Source: Lachnospiraceae bacterium GAM79 | GTDB taxonomy: Bacteria; Bacillota; Clostridia; Lachnospirales; Lachnospiraceae | Reading direction: 5' to 3' | DNA: 64,000 nucleotides | Assembly: GCA_020735665.1 (NCBI GenBank) | Contig: CP085928.1 | Span: 2,464,501 to 2,528,500 of the forward strand | Shown: piece by piece, positions 26,163-34,525 of the stretch | How positions within the stretch are numbered: position 1 is the first letter of the stretch | How the letters are laid out: each line of letters opens with the position of its first letter | Notes under the pieces: generated by a model | What the model was told of the DNA's origin: nothing | The model's database searches: none | Seen by the model: the letters and a program-made list of their open reading frames with translations, nothing else | Translations under genes and position numbers: made by a program

Positions 26163-27401
26163 TTACTGCTCCTTATATTTCTGTAAAAGAATACATGCGT
26201 TATGTCCACCAAATCCAAGAGAATTGCTGATCGCACAGTCAACCTCCTGCTCATATGGCTCTTTACAATAATCAAGATCCAGTTCTTCTTCACTCTCATG
26301 AAGTCCACGGGTTCTGTGGATATAGCCTTCTTCGATCGTCTTTGCTGTAACGATACATTCAATCGCTCCTGCTGCACCAAGAAGATGTCCTGTCATAGAC
26401 TTTGTAGAATTGATCTTGATGTCCTTTGCATGATCGCCAAATGCTTTCTTGATCGCTCTGGTCTCAACCAGATCGTTTAAATGTGTACTGGTTCCGTGTG
26501 CATTGATATATGCAACATCCTCCGGTGATACGCCCGCATCCTTTACAGCATTTAACATTGCTCTTGCAGGGCTCTCGCCTGAATCTTCCGGTGCTGTGAT
26601 ATGGAATGCATCACTGGAGCATCCGTATCCGCTGATCTCTGCATAGATCTTTGCGCCACGCTTCTTAGCATGTTCCAGTTCCTCAAGAATAACGATACCG
26701 GAACCTTCACCAAGAACGAAACCGTCTCTCTCTTTATCAAATGGAATTGAGCATCTGTCCGGGTTATCAGATGATGACAACGCTGTTAATGCATCAAATG
26801 TCGAGATACCGATCGGTGAAACTGCTGCTTCTGTACCACCGGCGATCATTACATCTGCATCTCCATACTGAATTGTACGGAATGCTTCACCGATACTGTT
26901 TGTACCGGATGCACATGCTGTAACAACATCAATACTCTTTCCCTTGCAGCCAAGCTGGATCGCAATATTACCTGCTGCGATATTGCTGATCATCATAGGT
27001 ACTGTAAATGGGCTTACACGATTCGGTCCTTTTGTCATGATCTTCTCATATGCACTTTCAAGCTCCTGAAGACTTCCTACACCGGAACCGACACAGGTAC
27101 CAACCATGTATGGATCTTCTGCTGTCATGTCAAGCTTTGCATCTGCAACTGCTTCCTTTGCTGCTGCAACCGCGAACTGTGAAAATCTTGCCATTCTTCT
27201 TGCGGCCTTTGGATCAATATAATCTTTTGCTACAAATCCTTTTACTTCACCTACAACCTTGCACTTATATTCTGATGCATCAAACTGTGTAATCGGTCCA
27301 AAACCATGTCTGCCTTCTTTTAAGCCGTTCCAGAACTCATCCACATTCAAGCCAAGTGGAGTAACCGCTCCCATTCCTGTAATCACTACTCTTCTACTCA
27401 T
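26163..27401 (-). CDS. fabF: 3-oxoacyl-ACP synthase II
   Basis: 412 residues from the ATG at 27401. A TTG two codons upstream sits closer to AAGGAG and cannot be excluded. The protein condenses malonyl-ACP with growing acyl-ACP in fatty-acid elongation. The catalytic triad is visible: Cys in TACASGTNSIG (about 164), His in NAHGTSTHLND (about 301) and His in MTGHLLGAAG (about 336). VITGMGAVTPLG opens the thiolase fold. It is directly upstream of accDA, so the pair supplies and uses malonyl units together. The rest of the fab genes must lie elsewhere. Confidence 0.95.
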   Translation of the reverse strand: MSRRVVITGMGAVTPLGLNVDEFWNGLKEGRHGFGPITQFDASEYKCKVVGEVKGFVAKDYIDPKAARRMARFSQFAVAAAKEAVADAKLDMTAEDPYMVGTCVGSGVGSLQELESAYEKIMTKGPNRVSPFTVPMMISNIAAGNIAIQLGCKGKSIDVVTACASGTNSIGEAFRTIQYGDADVMIAGGTEAAVSPIGISTFDALTALSSSDNPDRCSIPFDKERDGFVLGEGSGIVILEELEHAKKRGAKIYAEISGYGCSSDAFHITAPEDSGESPARAMLNAVKDAGVSPEDVAYINAHGTSTHLNDLVETRAIKKAFGDHAKDIKINSTKSMTGHLLGAAGAIECIVTAKTIEEGYIHRTRGLHESEEELDLDYCKEPYEQEVDCAISNSLGFGGHNACILLQKYKEQ

Positions 27402-27631
27402 ATTCAATAATTCTCCTTAATATAAAGTATGATTTCCATTTTCTTCCATATATATACCATCCAGATTATCTGTGAAAGATATAGAAGAAATCCTGCATTG
27501 TTAAATTCTATAAAAATTTACTTTGTCAGCTTATGTATAAACCACACATACTGCACAGAATGCATGGTTACGCCGATATTGTACTACATTTTACAAAAAT
27601 ATGGAAATAAATCTTGTAAAGTTTTTATTAA

Positions 27632-28099
27632 TTATCTCACGATTTCACGGCATACTTCGTCTTCCGACAACATTTCTCCGCTATTTTTCTTTTCGTATTG
27701 AATGGAAAAGATAAATTTCTTACTGATGAAATAATTCAAAAAGATCACAAGGATCGATGTAAACACCTTAACACCCATCGCATTCCATTTCAGTCCGGTG
27801 ACAAGCGCAAAGATAATTCCTGTTTCGATCAGAAGTGTAGATACCCGGCTCAGATAGAATAATGCCAGTTCGATAAAATATGCCTTTACCGTGGCTGCCT
27901 TTGTGTGGAATACAGATTTGCGGTTTGTCGCAAATGACACATAGTTGTACAAAATCCACGACATATAATTGGCATAGATCTCATTTATCCCGCATTTGTA
28001 CATAAAAAACCAGGCAGACCCTAAGTTCACTGCCCCTACGAGTATGCCCCATGCGATATATATGTATATTTCCTTTGGTATTTTGCGTAAAAGTTTCAT
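27632..28099 (-). CDS. GtrA-like membrane protein
   Basis: 155 residues from the ATG at 28099, chosen because GGGAGAA precedes it; the longer frame overlaps the upstream gene. Four hydrophobic helices (YIYIAWGILVGAVNLGSAW, ANYMSWILYNYVSFATNRKSVF, YFIELALFYLSRVSTLL, VKVFTSILVIFLNYFISKKFIF). The NYVSFATNRKSVF and LNYFISKKFIF motifs match GtrA family proteins, which are thought to flip undecaprenyl-phosphate sugars. It follows the DUF6734-like transferase by 10 nt, so the two likely act on the same surface glycan. A cognate GtrB-like enzyme could be the one at 6983-7933. Confidence 0.8.
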   Translation of the reverse strand: MKLLRKIPKEIYIYIAWGILVGAVNLGSAWFFMYKCGINEIYANYMSWILYNYVSFATNRKSVFHTKAATVKAYFIELALFYLSRVSTLLIETGIIFALVTGLKWNAMGVKVFTSILVIFLNYFISKKFIFSIQYEKKNSGEMLSEDEVCREIVR

Positions 28100-28109
28100 A
28101 CCATTCTCC

Positions 28110-28949
28110 CTATAGTCCTGATATCGGAAGCTGCTTGAGTGTCGTCTCTTCTTCCGGAAATTCCCGGACGATGCGATCATACATTTTATGGTTAAAAGCT
28201 TCCCTTTCTTTATAATTGAATTTCAGAATGTTCTTATAGCCCCATAAATGTGTGAAGATATCCTGGTTCTCGATCTGTGCCGAACCGGGAAAAAAAGATG
28301 ATATCTGCTTTCCCTGCTTCTCTGCGCACATCGCAAGAAGCCGCTGTTCCGCAAATACCATATGGCAGAGATTCTCCTCTGTCTCCAGACAATTCTCCAT
28401 AAATGTGATCGAACTGTCAACATAATAATTCTTAAACGCTTCATCCGCGATATATAACATACAGGTATTGACCGGAAGAACCTCAAAGCTCCAGTCCGGG
28501 TCAAACCGATACTCCTGCTTCATATGGAAAAACTCTTTTCCCGGATACACATCAGGGAATATCCCTTCTCTGTGTATTGCACAGATATCCGTATCTTTTA
28601 TAATATTCCGTATATCCTTCCAGATGATCAGATCCAGATCCACCATAACCGCAGGCATCTGCATTTTTTTCAATGAATATAGTTTGCCGGCTGCCCAGAA
28701 CACCTTTTCCGGTACCGCTTCCGGCACTGTAATTTCCTCGATTCCGAGATTCCAGATGTGCGCAAGTCCCAGCTTCTCGATAAATACTCTTGCCTCTGCA
28801 TCCGCACACAAACGGATCCCCCCATTGTGTTTTCTCCACATCAATGCCGAAAGAATCATCGTAAGGACTTCATAGTCCTGCATCCAATATTCTTCCGCTT
28901 GTTTTCCCGCCATATACGGTTTTGACCATAAGGAATGAAATCCGTCCAT
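28110..28949 (-). CDS. DUF6734-like putative glycosyltransferase
   Basis: 279 residues from the ATG at 28949 (AAAGGA upstream). The fold signature is GT-A-like: HSLWSKPYMAG at the N-terminus, VMVDLDLIIWKD holding a DxD motif at about 115-120, VLPVNTCMLYIADEAFKNYY, and AEQRLLAMCAEKQG. I recall this arrangement from DUF6734, a family of putative glycosyltransferases in gut Firmicutes and Bacteroidetes. It is cytoplasmic. It forms an operon with the GtrA-like gene. The donor and acceptor are unknown. Confidence 0.65.
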   Translation of the reverse strand: MDGFHSLWSKPYMAGKQAEEYWMQDYEVLTMILSALMWRKHNGGIRLCADAEARVFIEKLGLAHIWNLGIEEITVPEAVPEKVFWAAGKLYSLKKMQMPAVMVDLDLIIWKDIRNIIKDTDICAIHREGIFPDVYPGKEFFHMKQEYRFDPDWSFEVLPVNTCMLYIADEAFKNYYVDSSITFMENCLETEENLCHMVFAEQRLLAMCAEKQGKQISSFFPGSAQIENQDIFTHLWGYKNILKFNYKEREAFNHKMYDRIVREFPEEETTLKQLPISGL

Positions 28950-28969
28950 ATGTTGTCCTTTCAAGATAA

Positions 28970-29036
28970 TTCAAAACCAGCTAAATATTAATTAGCTGCA
29001 GGCTCTTGACCTTCTCAGCCAAGGGACGCTTCCGCT
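28970..29036. repeat. Fragment of a family A hairpin repeat
   Basis: Contains the AGCTAAATATTAATTAGCT palindrome and a CCAAGGGACGCTTCCGCTC segment. The latter matches the arm of the repeat at 34260-34464 (CCAGTGGACGCTTCCGCTC). The rest of the element is missing. It sits between the octapeptide-repeat gene and the DUF6734-like gene. Confidence 0.45.
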
Positions 29037-30206
29037 CTATATTAAATCCAGCCCATAGCCAAATGTGCTGTTTCCGCCTTTTCTGCTGCATGGTCGTTTT
29101 GACCGGTTTATAAGCTGCCATTCCGGTGGCATGTAATACCAATGCGGAATATCATAATCATCTGCCCCGCCATCCGTTGCCTGATAAAAAGTCGGCGTAT
29201 ACCGGCTGCCTGTCAGATAACCCCGGTTACTGCCTGTTAAAGATCCTCGCTGGCTGCCAAAAAGAAAACTCTGCTGACTTGTGCCAAAAAGTCTGCTTTG
29301 ACTTCCAAAGAAATTTCCACGTTGACTTGTACTAAACAGACTTCTCTGACTACCACCGAATAGACTTCTCTGGCTGCCATTCTCATATTCCCACTCATAC
29401 ATCCAAGGTCGATTGCTGCTCGTCCAGAATTCTCGATTACTGCCCGTCAGATAGCCTCGGTTACTACCTGTCAAAAATTCTCTCTGGCTTCCAAAAAAGA
29501 ATCCATTCTGGCTTGTACCAAACAAACTTCTCTGACTGCCCCCGAATAAACTTCTCTGGCTGCCATTCTCATATTCCCACTCATATGTCCAAGGTCGATT
29601 GCTGCTCGTCCAGAATTCTCGATTGCTGCCTGTCAAAAACTCACGCTCACCACCAACAAAAGCTCCCTGCTGACTGACTACTAACAATTTGTTCTGGCTT
29701 GTACCGAATAAACTTCGTTGACTGCTACTCATCTGGCTGCCAGATACATCCGTACGATTTCCTTTACTGCCATTCTGAGAACCCTGTATTTTCACAGTCT
29801 CAGCTTTCTTTTTATAATCAACCGGAATCAATATATTTCCGTTAAATTCCACACTAAAAGGCCTGCCATTCCACATCACATATGTGCGATACGGATACAG
29901 CCTGCCCTCATGCGCGATCAACTTCATATAAACAGGAATTCCACCTGTTTTTTCTTCCAACTGTCTTGCCTGTTTTCCTGTTGCCTTTATAAAATAACCA
30001 CCCGAAGGCAGTCTGTCGTTCAGAACGGAATTCAATTCCTCATTCCACTCTATATAAACATTAAATTCCCCATTATCATTACGATAGTTTCGCATATCAA
30101 AAAAAACCAGACCGGCAGCCACTGGAAGCATGTTAGAAATTCTGTTATCAAATTGTGAAAGTTCCTCTCCTGCTCTCTGCAAAAACAATGAATACACGAA
30201 ACTCAT
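29037..30206 (-). CDS. Octapeptide-repeat protein of unknown function
   Basis: 389 residues; GGAG precedes the ATG. I do not recognise the family. Residues 1-140 form a mixed alpha/beta domain without signal peptide (FVYSLFLQRAGEEL, VYIEWNEELN, GRLYPYRTYVMWNGRPFSVEFNGN). From about 150 to 345 runs a near-perfect 8-residue repeat, S-[QN]-R-x-[FLW]-[FLW]-[TG]-[GST], about 19 units (SQRSLFGG, SQREFLTG, SNRGYLTG, SNREFWTS). Two units are interrupted by the same 14-residue SNRPWxYEWEYENG. A 186-bp block (62 residues) is duplicated at the DNA level. The tail is aromatic and basic (PHWYYMPPEW, RSKRPCSRKGG). The exact period suggests a regular beta-stack or fibre, cytoplasmic or exported by an unknown route. 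Confidence 0.75.
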   Translation of the reverse strand: MSFVYSLFLQRAGEELSQFDNRISNMLPVAAGLVFFDMRNYRNDNGEFNVYIEWNEELNSVLNDRLPSGGYFIKATGKQARQLEEKTGGIPVYMKLIAHEGRLYPYRTYVMWNGRPFSVEFNGNILIPVDYKKKAETVKIQGSQNGSKGNRTDVSGSQMSSSQRSLFGTSQNKLLVVSQQGAFVGGEREFLTGSNREFWTSSNRPWTYEWEYENGSQRSLFGGSQRSLFGTSQNGFFFGSQREFLTGSNRGYLTGSNREFWTSSNRPWMYEWEYENGSQRSLFGGSQRSLFSTSQRGNFFGSQSRLFGTSQQSFLFGSQRGSLTGSNRGYLTGSRYTPTFYQATDGGADDYDIPHWYYMPPEWQLINRSKRPCSRKGGNSTFGYGLDLI

Positions 30207-30470
30207 TCAAATCTCCATTCTGACACCTACAAATATGCTGTCCCAATTTTTCTGTCTCACAGGCGTCATTTGTTCGCCCTTCACGCTAAAAAAGCGCTAC
30301 AATCCCATACTAAATACTCATGATATTATGGTAAACCATTTACCCATTTATTTCAAGAAAAATCACACTTTCTTGCACTGAAAAATCAGCAGAATCAGGA
30401 CTTCAAAAGCCACAAATATTAACAGCCGCAGAATTCCTGCAAATAGAATAATCATCTTTAGACAATAGAC

Positions 30471-30517
30471 AAAAGCCGGACACAATCTCTTTAAACCAAA
30501 GATCGTGTCCGGCTTTT
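30471..30517 (-). terminator. Terminator after pta
   Basis: AAAAGCCGGACAC pairs with GTGTCCGGCTTTT across a 21-nt loop. It lies 14 nt beyond the pta stop on the minus strand and reads into CTTTTGTC. Confidence 0.75.
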
Positions 30518-30530
30518 ATCTATCTACAAT

Positions 30531-31544
30531 TTATGCATCTTTATTATCTGCTAATGCCGCTGTGATGATCGCCATAGAATAAACCTCATCTGCTGTACAT
30601 CCTCTGGACAGATCGTTGATAGGAGAATTAAGTCCTAACAGGATCGGGCCATATGCTGAGAAGTTACCCATTCTCTGTGCGATCTTATAACCGATATTTC
30701 CTGCATTGATATCAGGGAAGATAAAGGTATTTGCATTTCCTGCAACCTCTGACTGTGGACATTTCTTCTTTGCAACTCTAGGTGATACGGCTGCATCGAA
30801 CTGGATCTCACCGGAGATCGGAAGATCCGGGTTACGCTCCTTTGTCTTTCTTGCTGCATTTCTCATCTTATCCACATCTTCGCCCTTACCGGAACCATAG
30901 GTTGAATAGCTTAAGAATGCAACCTTTGGATCTACACCGAAGATTCTTGCACAACGAACCGTCTCCTCTGCGATCTCAACCAGCTCATCTTCGTTTGGCT
31001 TGATGTTGATACCGCAGTCACCCATAGCGAACACTTCATTACCACCTGTTGCAAATGGACGTACCAGAATGAAACAGGATGAAACCAGTGTGTTGCCCGG
31101 TCTGGTCTTGATCAGCTGTAAAGCAGGTCTTACTGTATCTGCTGTTGAATATGTAGCACCGCCAAGAAGTGAATCTGCAATTCCCATCTTAACAAGCATA
31201 GTACCAAAATAGTTATTCTGATACAGGATCTCTCTTGCCTGTTCCGGTGTCACGCCCTTGCTCTTTCTGAGTTCACAGAACATCTCGACCATCTCATCCA
31301 TACGATCAAAATTCCTTGGATTAATGATCTCGGAACCTCTTATATTAAAACCGCTTTCCTCTGCAACTTCATAAATCTTATCAGGATCTCCTACAAGAAT
31401 CGGATGCAGGAAGTTACTTGCAAGAAGTCTTGAAGATGCTTCCAGAATACGGGGATCAGTACCTTCAGTCAAAACAATTGTTTTTGGATTTTTCTTCAAA
31501 ATATCGATCAATACACCGAAACCAAAATTTTTACGTTCTTCCAC
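30531..31544 (-). CDS. pta: Phosphate acetyltransferase
   Basis: 337 residues from a GTG at 31544. GGAGG lies nine nt upstream, and this start gives the usual family length; the longer ATG reading adds residues unlike Pta. It converts acetyl-CoA and phosphate to acetyl phosphate (EC 2.3.1.8), the ATP-yielding branch of acetate formation with AckA. Motifs: TIVLTEGTDPRILEAS, GMLVKMGIADSLLGGATYSTADTVRPALQ (with its variant start), MGDCGINIKPNEDELVEIA, LSYSTYGSGKGEDV, GEIQFDAAVSPRVA, NTFIFPDINAGNIGYK. No ackA is adjacent. The gene is alone, divergent from the trp operon. Confidence 0.93.
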   Translation of the reverse strand: MEERKNFGFGVLIDILKKNPKTIVLTEGTDPRILEASSRLLASNFLHPILVGDPDKIYEVAEESGFNIRGSEIINPRNFDRMDEMVEMFCELRKSKGVTPEQAREILYQNNYFGTMLVKMGIADSLLGGATYSTADTVRPALQLIKTRPGNTLVSSCFILVRPFATGGNEVFAMGDCGINIKPNEDELVEIAEETVRCARIFGVDPKVAFLSYSTYGSGKGEDVDKMRNAARKTKERNPDLPISGEIQFDAAVSPRVAKKKCPQSEVAGNANTFIFPDINAGNIGYKIAQRMGNFSAYGPILLGLNSPINDLSRGCTADEVYSMAIITAALADNKDA

Positions 31545-31659
31545 GATTATAGTCCTCCATTGATTATTTATACGAATCATATATCATGCATTATATACAC
31601 GTTTCGTATATTTTCAGTATTAAAAGCTATACTTGCGCATAGCGAGTCATCTTATTTTT

Positions 31660-31687
31660 ATTATATTGATTTTTAACGAATAAACAA
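31660..31687 (-). promoter_or_regulatory. Promoter for pta
   Basis: On the minus strand TTGTTT (31687-31682), 16-bp spacer, TATAAT (31665-31660). The leader is about 110 nt. Confidence 0.55.
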
Positions 31688-31740
31688 GGTTTTCCATCGA
31701 AATAATTGTACCTTTTTTTGAACAATTTTAAAATTAGCTC

Positions 31741-31770
31741 TTGACAAATATATCATACCAGTGCAATATG
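31741..31770 (+). promoter_or_regulatory. Promoter of the trp operon
   Basis: TTGACA at 31741-31746, then a TG-containing -10 region, GTGCAATATG, 17-18 bp downstream. The -10 is a poor match to TATAAT, but the position just ahead of the T-box leader fits. Confidence 0.55.
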
Positions 31771-31787
31771 AATACAATAAAACAAAC

Positions 31788-32088
31788 CAATGAGCAAGAA
31801 GAGTAGCTTATGAACAACATGTCCAGAGAACTGCAGGTGGTGAGATTGCAGTGATGATTTCTTAAGTGAATGGACTTGCGAGGGCAAACCGAACGAGCGA
31901 ATCTAGTAGGGGCGACGGAGACTTCCCGTTATAGAAAGTACATATATGTTAGTATATGGTTGAGTGCATCAGATTTTGATGAATATAGGTGGCACCGCAG
32001 GAGTGTTGTATTTGTATCTTGTCCTATAAGCGTTTTGCTTTTGGATGAGATTTTTTTATACAATCTTCTGATGGTGCTTTTTCTTTTT
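31788..32088 (+). promoter_or_regulatory. T-box leader, probably tRNA-Trp responsive
   Basis: The leader has the elements of a T-box in order: AAGAAGAGTAG (AGTA bulge of stem I), AGAGAACTGCAGGTGGTGAG (distal loop), and the GTGAATGGACTTGC specifier region with TGG (Trp) at 31871-31873. The stem III-like ACGGAGA…TCCCGTTAT comes next, then the T-box AGGTGGCACCGC at 31987-31998. GGCACC of the T-box can pair instead with GGTGC at 32073-32077, which is followed by TTTTTCTTTTT and forms the terminator. Uncharged tRNA-Trp would favour the antiterminator and expression of trpE and the genes after it. Confidence 0.88.
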
Positions 32089-32179
32089 ATAAAAAGCAGA
32101 TCAGGCAAAGCGCACCTCACCATACATGAACAATTTCAAATAACTTATTAAACTATTATTTATGAACGAGGTGAAACAT

Positions 32180-33667
32180 ATGATACGACCAACACTTAAC
32201 GAAGCAAAAGAATATGCGAAACAGGGATATCACATGGTTCCGGTCTGTTATGAGATGCTCTCTGATATCATCACTCCGATCAATCTGTTGAAGAAACTGA
32301 AAGCGGAAAATGAGCATTGCTACATTCTGGAAAGCGTGGAGAATCAGGAGCTCTGGGGAAGATACACCTTCCTTGGATACAGTCCAAAACTGGATATCAC
32401 CTGTATGAACGGAACACTGACATTAAAGGATGAGAACGGAGCAGTCATCAAAGAGGCCTCCGGCATCCATCCGGAAGTCTTTATCCGTGAGGTTTTAAAA
32501 GATTATAAGAGTCCGAAGATCGAAGGCTTCCCTACCTTCACCGGCGGACTGGTTGGATATTTCTCTTATGACTATCTGAAATACAGTGAAAAGAAGCTGG
32601 TGCTTGATGCAAAGGACGAGGAAGGATTTCAGGATGTCGACCTGATGTTATTTGACAAGGTGATCGCATTTGACAATGTAAGATCCAAGCTGATCCTGAT
32701 CGCCAATGCCGGCACAGCAAATATCGAAGAAGGATATCAGAAAGCCTTACAAGATATCAAAGAAATGAAAGAACTCATTCTCCATGGCGCAGAAGCCGAT
32801 ATTCCTGCTCCCGTTCTTAAGACAGAATTCAAACCATTATTTGACAAAGAAGCCTACTGCCGGATGGTAGAAAAGGCAAAGCACTATATATATGAAGGAG
32901 ATATTTTCCAGGTCGTGCTTTCCAACCGACTGGAAGCCGAAATGGAAGGAAGCCTGTTCGATACCTACCGGCTGCTCCGAAGCACAAACCCATCTCCTTA
33001 CATGTTCTACTTTGACGGTGACACGATCGAGGTTGCCGGGGCTTCCCCTGAAACTCTGGTCAAGGTAGAGGATGGCGTTCTCCATACATTTCCTCTGGCA
33101 GGCACAAGACCAAGAGGAAAGACAAAGGTCGAAGATCTGGAACTGGAAAAGAGCCTGATGGCAGATGAAAAGGAACTTGCAGAACACAATATGTTAGTGG
33201 ATCTCGGAAGAAATGATCTCGGAAAGGTCAGTCAGTTTGGAACGGTCGAAGTCGAACGATATATGTCCATCCAGCGTTATTCACACGTTATGCGTATCGG
33301 CTCCACCGTACGCGGAACACTCCGTGAGGATCTGGATGCGATCTCCGCTGTCGATGCGGTTCTTCCGGCCGGAACCTTATCCGGTGCACCGAAGATCCGG
33401 GCATGTGAGATCATCAACGAGCTTGAAAATAACAAACGAGGTATTTACGGCGGCGCGATCGGTTATATCGATTTTTCAGGAAATCTGGATACCTGCATCG
33501 CGATCCGAATCGCATACCGCAAGGGGCATAAAGTATTTGTCCGTTCCGGTGCCGGCATTGTAGCCGACAGTGTACCGGCAAACGAATTCCAGGAATGCAT
33601 CAACAAAGCAAAAGCCGTAACGGATGCATTGATTAATTCTCAGAAGATACGAGGTGACGAAGCATGA
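32180..33667 (+). CDS. trpE: Anthranilate synthase component I
   Basis: 495 residues from the ATG at 32180, which has GAGGTG six nt upstream; an in-frame ATG at 32162 lacks a site. It makes anthranilate from chorismate with TrpG (EC 4.1.3.27). The N-terminal feedback-inhibition signature [16 protein letters not shown] is present, so tryptophan inhibition is likely. The catalytic half shows [42 protein letters not shown] and [16 protein letters not shown]. The position ahead of trpG and a Trp T-box argue against PabB. The stop overlaps the trpG start (ATGA). Confidence 0.96.
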   Translation: MIRPTLNEAKEYAKQGYHMVPVCYEMLSDIITPINLLKKLKAENEHCYILESVENQELWGRYTFLGYSPKLDITCMNGTLTLKDENGAVIKEASGIHPEVFIREVLKDYKSPKIEGFPTFTGGLVGYFSYDYLKYSEKKLVLDAKDEEGFQDVDLMLFDKVIAFDNVRSKLILIANAGTANIEEGYQKALQDIKEMKELILHGAEADIPAPVLKTEFKPLFDKEAYCRMVEKAKHYIYEGDIFQVVLSNRLEAEMEGSLFDTYRLLRSTNPSPYMFYFDGDTIEVAGASPETLVKVEDGVLHTFPLAGTRPRGKTKVEDLELEKSLMADEKELAEHNMLVDLGRNDLGKVSQFGTVEVERYMSIQRYSHVMRIGSTVRGTLREDLDAISAVDAVLPAGTLSGAPKIRACEIINELENNKRGIYGGAIGYIDFSGNLDTCIAIRIAYRKGHKVFVRSGAGIVADSVPANEFQECINKAKAVTDALINSQKIRGDEA

Positions 33668-34230
33668 TATTACTGATCGATAATTATGACAGCTTTTCCT
33701 ACAATCTGTATCAGCTTGTAGGAAAGATCAATCCTGACATCAAAGTGATACGAAATGACGAATATACCTGTCAGGAGATTGAAGCAATGAATCCGGATAA
33801 GATCATCATTTCACCGGGTCCCGGAAGACCTTCCGATGCAGGTATCTGCGAAGAAGCCATCTCCTATTTTGCCGGCAAGGTTCCGATCCTTGGTGTCTGT
33901 CTCGGACATCAGGCAATCTGTGAAACCTACGGTGCAACGATCACATACGCCAAAAAGCTGATGCATGGCAAAATGTCCGTTGCAAATGTCGACATCAACT
34001 GCAAACTGTTCAAGGGACTTCAAAAAAGGATCGAGGTTGCCAGATATCATTCCCTTGCCGCTTCCGAAGAAAACTTCCCGGATGTTCTTACCGTTATCGC
34101 CAGAACCGATGATGATGAGATCATGGCAGTCAAACACAAAGATTATGAAATATATGGTGTCCAGTTCCATCCGGAATCGATTCTGACACCAAAAGGAACG
34201 ATCATCTTACGAAACTTTTTAGAGGCGTAA
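33664..34230 (+). CDS. trpG: Anthranilate synthase component II (glutamine amidotransferase)
   Basis: 188 residues. It supplies ammonia from glutamine to TrpE. The class I amidotransferase triad is visible: Cys in GVCLGHQAI (about 80), and His and Glu in VQFHPESI (about 170). [20 protein letters not shown] is the usual start. A 4-nt overlap with trpE implies translational coupling. In many bacteria this subunit is shared with folate synthesis; whether that is so here cannot be told. Confidence 0.96.
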   Translation: MILLIDNYDSFSYNLYQLVGKINPDIKVIRNDEYTCQEIEAMNPDKIIISPGPGRPSDAGICEEAISYFAGKVPILGVCLGHQAICETYGATITYAKKLMHGKMSVANVDINCKLFKGLQKRIEVARYHSLAASEENFPDVLTVIARTDDDEIMAVKHKDYEIYGVQFHPESILTPKGTIILRNFLEA

Positions 34231-34259
34231 TCAAACATTTGCAATCAGCACTATATTTC

Positions 34260-34464
34260 TATGATTAAACATTCCTGACATTACCAACCAGTGGACGCTT
34301 CCGCTCGTTGAGACCTGCAGCGGTACTAAGATGCTGCTAACGCACCATCACACCACAGGGGTGCGCTTTCGTTCTAAGCTCGTGCAAGCACTCACTAAGT
34401 ACGAAATGTGAGTACCGGCGGACTCAAATGTCCCTGTCTTGGTAAGTCAAAATCTTTAATCATA
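34260..34464. repeat. Long-hairpin repeat, family A (copy 8), inside the trp operon
   Basis: Outer arms TATGATTAAAC…TTACCAA and TTGGTAA…TTTAATCATA flank a 150-bp core. Read on the minus strand, the core contains GCCGGTACTCACATTTCGTA, CTTAGAACGAAAGCGCACC, CTTAGTACCGCTGCAGG and GAGCGGAAGCGTC, all family A segments. It is the largest and most diverged copy. It fills the 290-nt gap between trpG and trpD; no separate promoter for trpD is evident. Confidence 0.65.
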
Positions 34465-34525
34465 ACAATTCTATACATAACCTGCAAATGTCTTATTAAA
34501 AGATAATATCAAGGAGGAAATGAAT

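Noticed and set aside
27408-27631. Promoter or FapR-type operator ahead of fabF
   Set aside because: The gap is AT-rich and no hexamer pair with acceptable spacing or clear palindrome stood out.
30207-30470. Gene or RNA in the gap upstream of the octapeptide-repeat gene
   Set aside because: No frame with a ribosome site; only a GGTAAACCATTTACC dyad near 30330-30345 that might be an operator. I see nothing firmer.
32162-32179. Upstream ATG for trpE
   Set aside because: The GAGGTG ribosome site lies after this ATG and is correctly placed for the one at 32180.
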